Shown piece by piece: positions 60,909 through 64,000 of a stretch of DNA of 64,000 bases. The notes under the pieces were generated by a model. It searched no databases. It was not told the origin of the DNA and saw nothing but the letters and a program-made list of their open reading frames with translations. Made by a program: the position numbers and the translations under genes. Source of the stretch: Amaricoccus macauensis_A (lineage in GTDB: Bacteria > Pseudomonadota > Alphaproteobacteria > Rhodobacterales > Rhodobacteraceae); assembly GCF_049800915.1 (NCBI RefSeq), contig NZ_JBNAFY010000001.1:867991-931990 (forward strand). The letters are read 5' to 3'. How positions within the stretch are numbered: the stretch's first letter is position 1; each line of letters begins with the position of its first letter.

Positions 60909-63900
60909 TCAGACGAGCATCTCGCTTTCAATTGAATCCGACACCTCGATCAAATTTGCTATCATTGAGATGTTTCTTGCCTCGAAGGTCACGGTCACTT
61001 CACCATTGTTGAAAACGGCATTGCCGCCCGATTGGGTCAGATCGCTCGCAGCGTCTGCAGCATCTGCGTACCCGAAGCCGGCCAGCAGGACTGTATCGTT
61101 GTTGTAAATGGAGGTGACTATGTCTGAACCGGAATGCGAGGCATCAAACACGAACATGTCGGCGCCACTGGAACCACCGGACAGTTCGTCATCGCCAATG
61201 CCGCCAACCAGATAGTCGTTGTTCGCGCCACCGTCGATCAGATCGTTACCTGAGCCGCCATAGATTGAATCGTTTCCATTGCCGCCATCAAGTGAATCGT
61301 TTCCATTGCCGCCATCAAGGACGTCATGATCCGACCCGCCATTCATCAGATCATTCCCGGCGCCCCCTATCAATGTGTCCTGGCCGGTCCCGCCATCTAT
61401 TGTATCGTCTCCATCCCGACCATCTATCCGATCTCTTCCGCCATTGCCGTTGAGTTCGTCAGCATCAGCACTGCCAAGAAGCAGATCGTTTTCGCTGCTT
61501 CCAAACACGCTTTGCACACCTTCTGCAGAACCAATGTCTGCATCCAACGTGCCGCCGGATTGGGTTGTCTCAGCAAGCAGCGCCTGCAACCAGTTCTCGG
61601 CCTGTATTGCAGTCCCTGCTTCGTTCGGATGAATTCCGTCTGTCTGCAAGTCGGAAACGGTAATATTGGAGTTGGAGACGAGGGTTACATCAATACCCTC
61701 ACTCTGGCCCGTAGCCACAATCGACGGCAATGCGGAGTTGATCGCATCGATTTCAGCTTGATCGGCCGCGTCATCGATCACGGGAAGCGTTCCCAAGAGT
61801 ATCTTTGCCTCGGAATTGTGCTCCTCGATCGCCCTCATGATGTCGAGCAGCCTGCCAGGCACAGTCTCGACCGGGTTTGACTGCAGGCGCACTTCATTCG
61901 TGCCGAGAAGCAGAAGCGTGATATCATGCGGGTTGGCGTCCAGAATGGCGTCAATCCCTTCGAGCACCTCTTCGGCCGTAATACCGGCAAAGCCTTCATG
62001 GTCGCTATCCACAAGAAGATCTGCCGGATTTGATGTATATTGACCGACAAAATCCACCCATAGCCCCTGGTCCTCGACGAGGCCTTGCCAAAGTGGCAAC
62101 CTGTATCCGCCAGCAACGTCTGCGTCCGTGTCAAAAAACAGTCCGCGTGTCAGAGAATCGCCGAGAGGCATGATCCGAACCGCGTCGGCCCATGTTCCTG
62201 CGGCAAGATCAACGACCTTTGCCACCTGAACACCGGTCGAGAAGTCCAGTTCCGAAGAGTTGCCACTGGCCACGTCCAGTTCGAACGTGTCGCTGACACT
62301 GCCCCCGTTGCCGTCATCGGCAATGACCGTGATGGACAGGTTCGCAGCGCTCCCCGGCAACCCCGAAAAAGTGGCGGAAGCGGGATCGAATGACAGCCAG
62401 GCCGGGAGAGCAGAACCGTCTTCGAGCCTCGCGCTCAGGCTCAGCGCGTCGCCGTCAGGATCGCTGAACGTGCTCCCCGGGATAACGAAGCTGAAGTTTT
62501 CTCCCACCGTCGCCGAAAGATCCGAAATGGGCACGGCCAGTTCGGGGGCATTGTTCGCTGTTGCACTGCTAGTGATGTCGAACGTGTCACTGACACTGCC
62601 CCCATTGCCGTCATCGGCAGTCACGACGATGGTCGCCGTGCCCTCGTTCTGGGCCGTGCCTGAAATGACCCCGGTCTGGGCGTCGAACGTCAGCCAGGCC
62701 GGAAGAGGATCCCCATTGCCAAGCGTGGCGCTGTAGCTCAGCGCGTCACCATCCGAGTCGAAGAACGTATCGGTGGGAATGGCGATGTTGAATGTTTCAC
62801 CAACGGTGACGGTCTGATCGGCAATCGGATTGGACACCGTGGGTGGGGTGTTTCCGGAAGCATCACCCACGGTCCAACGCAAATAGACCGCGTTGTCGGC
62901 GTAATACTGGTCGCTCCAGATCCATTCGGCTTCACTGCCCTCAGGAAGGGACTGTCCGGTTCCGGCCAGCCGTCCGGTCGAGGCCGTTCCATAGCTCGTC
63001 GCTTGCGCCCAGCCACTGTCGTCAAAGCCCGACTGGAGCCAGCCATCGCCCGAAACACTGGTCGCCACGCGCCAGTCCGTCCCGGACCCGTATCGCGTGC
63101 CGTCCTCATATGCGATATCGACGAATACCTCACCGGCCCCACCGGTGTCCGTCGCACTCAGCGCAATGACATCGCCTGCCTCGATATCAAGATCGGCCGT
63201 GTAGACCTGCGCCCAGCTCGAACCGGAAAGAACCTCGACGCCATTCAGATGAAACGTAAATAGATTGTCCGCACGGACGCTTACCGTCGCAAGCTCGCCC
63301 CCCGAAGAGGAAGCACTGCTTGTAATGTCGAACGTGTCGCTGACACTGCCCCCGTTGCCGTCATCGGCAGTCACGACGATGGTCGCCGTGCCCTCGTTCT
63401 GGGCCGTGCCTGAAATGACCCCGGTCTGGGCGTCGAACGTCAGCCAGGCCGGAAGGGCATCCCCATTGCCAAGCGTGGCGCTGTAGCTCAGCGCGTCACC
63501 ATCCGAGTCGAAGAAGGTATCGGTCGGAATGGCGATGTTGAATGCTTCACCGACGGTGACGGTCTGATCGGCAATCGGATTGGACACCGTGGGTGGGGTG
63601 TTTCCGGAAGCATCACCCACGGTCCAACGCAAGTAGACCGCGTTGTCGGCGTAATACTGGTCGCTCCAGATCCATTCGGCTTCGCTGCCTTCAGGAAGGG
63701 ACTGTCCGGTTCCGGCCAGCCGTCCGGTCGAGGCCGTTCCATAGCTCGTTGCCTGCGCCCAGCCACTGTCGTCAAAGCCCGACTGGAGCCAGCCATCGCC
63801 CGAAACACTGGTCGCCACGCGCCAGTCCGTCCCGGACCCGTATCGCGTGCCGTCCTCATATGCGATATCGACGAATACCTCACCGGCCCCACCGGTGTCC

Positions 63901-64000
63901 GTCGCACTCAGCGCAATGACATCGCCTGCCTCGATATCAAGATCGGCCGTGTAGACCTGCGCCCAGCTCGAACCGGAAAGAACCTCGACGCCATTCAGAT
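60909..64000 (-). CDS. Giant type I-secreted SGNH hydrolase with Ig-like/lectin-like repeats and RTX tail (N-terminus outside window)
   Basis: About 1030 C-terminal residues are visible and the frame stays open to the window edge; the GTG at 63818 is an ordinary in-frame Val codon. From N to C it carries two copies of a 250-residue unit (beta jelly-roll-like domain with FHLNGVEVLSG and GWLQSGFDDSGWAQ, then a dystroglycan/He_PIG-like Ig domain with LPAWLTFDAQTGVISGTA). A third Ig-like domain follows. Next is an SGNH esterase domain with GDSLTRG, LLLGTNEV and the DGIHPN catalytic block, then RTX nonapeptides and a C-terminal secretion signal region. It is probably a secreted esterase or adhesin for polysaccharide. 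Confidence 0.93.
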   Translation of the reverse strand, partial: LNGVEVLSGSSWAQVYTADLDIEAGDVIALSATDTGGAGEVFVDIAYEDGTRYGSGTDWRVATSVSGDGWLQSGFDDSGWAQATSYGTASTGRLAGTGQSLPEGSEAEWIWSDQYYADNAVYLRWTVGDASGNTPPTVSNPIADQTVTVGEAFNIAIPTDTFFDSDGDALSYSATLGNGDALPAWLTFDAQTGVISGTAQNEGTATIVVTADDGNGGSVSDTFDITSSASSSGGELATVSVRADNLFTFHLNGVEVLSGSSWAQVYTADLDIEAGDVIALSATDTGGAGEVFVDIAYEDGTRYGSGTDWRVATSVSGDGWLQSGFDDSGWAQATSYGTASTGRLAGTGQSLPEGSEAEWIWSDQYYADNAVYLRWTVGDASGNTPPTVSNPIADQTVTVGETFNIAIPTDTFFDSDGDALSYSATLGNGDPLPAWLTFDAQTGVISGTAQNEGTATIVVTADDGNGGSVSDTFDITSSATANNAPELAVPISDLSATVGENFSFVIPGSTFSDPDGDALSLSARLEDGSALPAWLSFDPASATFSGLPGSAANLSITVIADDGNGGSVSDTFELDVASGNSSELDFSTGVQVAKVVDLAAGTWADAVRIMPLGDSLTRGLFFDTDADVAGGYRLPLWQGLVEDQGLWVDFVGQYTSNPADLLVDSDHEGFAGITAEEVLEGIDAILDANPHDITLLLLGTNEVRLQSNPVETVPGRLLDIMRAIEEHNSEAKILLGTLPVIDDAADQAEIDAINSALPSIVATGQSEGIDVTLVSNSNITVSDLQTDGIHPNEAGTAIQAENWLQALLAETTQSGGTLDADIGSAEGVQSVFGSSENDLLLGSADADELNGNGGRDRIDGRDGDDTIDGGTGQDTLIGGAGNDLMNGGSDHDVLDGGNGNDSLDGGNGNDSIYGGSGNDLIDGGANNDYLVGGIGDDELSGGSSGADMFVFDASHSGSDIVTSIYNNDTVLLAGFGYADAADAASDLTQSGGNAVFNNGEVTVTFEARNISMIANLIEVSDSIESEMLV
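61155..61505 (-). repeat. RTX (GGxGxDxL) calcium-binding repeats
   Basis: About a dozen nonapeptides such as GGAGNDLMN, GGNGNDSLD (two adjacent identical copies encoded by a perfect 27-bp tandem repeat near 61266-61318) and GGSGNDLID. They mark a type I-secreted protein that folds with Ca2+ outside the cell. No T1SS gene is in the window. Confidence 0.92.
62563..64000. repeat. Near-identical 750-bp tandem duplication inside the RTX gene
   Basis: Copy A is 62563-63312 and copy B 63313-64000 and beyond. Aligned at an offset of exactly 750 bp they differ only at scattered, mostly silent bases. The unit encodes one jelly-roll-like plus one Ig-like domain (250 residues). Near identity implies a recent duplication or ongoing gene conversion. 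More copies may lie outside the window. Confidence 0.92.

Noticed and set aside
61155..61505. CRISPR-like regular repeats
   Set aside because: The repeats are short, imperfect, in frame and encode RTX nonapeptides; there are no spacers or cas genes.

Overview
The window is a gene-dense, roughly 60-65 % GC bacterial chromosome segment. Gene content and order point to an alphaproteobacterium of the Rhodobacteraceae (roseobacter-type). Three things support this: the dusB-ntrB-ntrC-ntrY-ntrX-trkA-trkH-hfq-hflX run, the fused ispDF gene, and alphaproteobacterial families such as the TIGR02300 acidic zinc-ribbon protein and the RatA/COQ10 protein beside ispDF-pgpA-cinA. I see no rRNA, insertion sequence, integrase, prophage or CRISPR array. 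The only RNA gene I can support is one tRNA-Ala(GGC).

Layout. 1-12.8 kb: the 3' part of ribD (+), then a long minus-strand nitrogen-regulation, potassium and RNA-chaperone cluster (dusB to hflX). 13-18.7 kb: isoprenoid and housekeeping genes (ispDF-pgpA-cinA, ratA, hpt, nudC, a DUF4399 protein, pheA). 18.8-22.3 kb: 3-oxoacid CoA-transferase with its two subunits separated by an SDR gene and a secreted-protein gene. 22.3-25.3 kb: an unknown small gene, an orphan ParA-like ATPase and a GH13 alpha-glucosidase. 25.3-29.3 kb: an Anbu operon (ancestral proteasome beta subunit, transglutaminase, alpha-E protein, circularly permuted ATP-grasp protein). 29.5-34.5 kb: a polyamine/spermidine-type ABC importer, divergent from the Anbu operon. 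34.6-38.9 kb: a pqiA-pqiA-pqiB-pqiC lipid-transport operon.

38.9-42.4 kb: recR, ybaB, dnaX, an unexplained strongly structured inverted-repeat element, tRNA-Ala and the TIGR02300 gene. 42.6-45.7 kb: PHB depolymerase, a YgjP-type metallopeptidase, a GntR regulator and a small secreted protein. 45.8-50.1 kb: a minus-strand block of glmM, folP, gph and a two-domain folB. 50.3-51.8 kb: CAP-domain and SleB-type secreted proteins. 51.9-57.6 kb: glyS, a PPDK-like gene with an apparently degenerate ATP domain, and meaB, all minus. 57.8-60.8 kb: a lipoprotein, a site-2 protease with CBS domains and NAD(P)HX repair (nnr). 60.9-64.0 kb: the C-terminal two-thirds or so of a giant type I-secreted SGNH-hydrolase/RTX protein with a near-identical 750-bp internal tandem duplication, running off the window.

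Functionally, the left third couples nitrogen sensing with K+ uptake and Hfq. The middle carries uptake and envelope-lipid traffic plus the poorly understood Anbu peptide-handling cassette. The right third is folate, cell-wall precursor, translation and carbon-storage metabolism. The best leads for something undescribed are the structured element at 41766-41879, the Anbu operon next to a divergent polyamine importer, the ATP-site-degenerate PPDK translationally coupled to meaB, and the RTX duplication.
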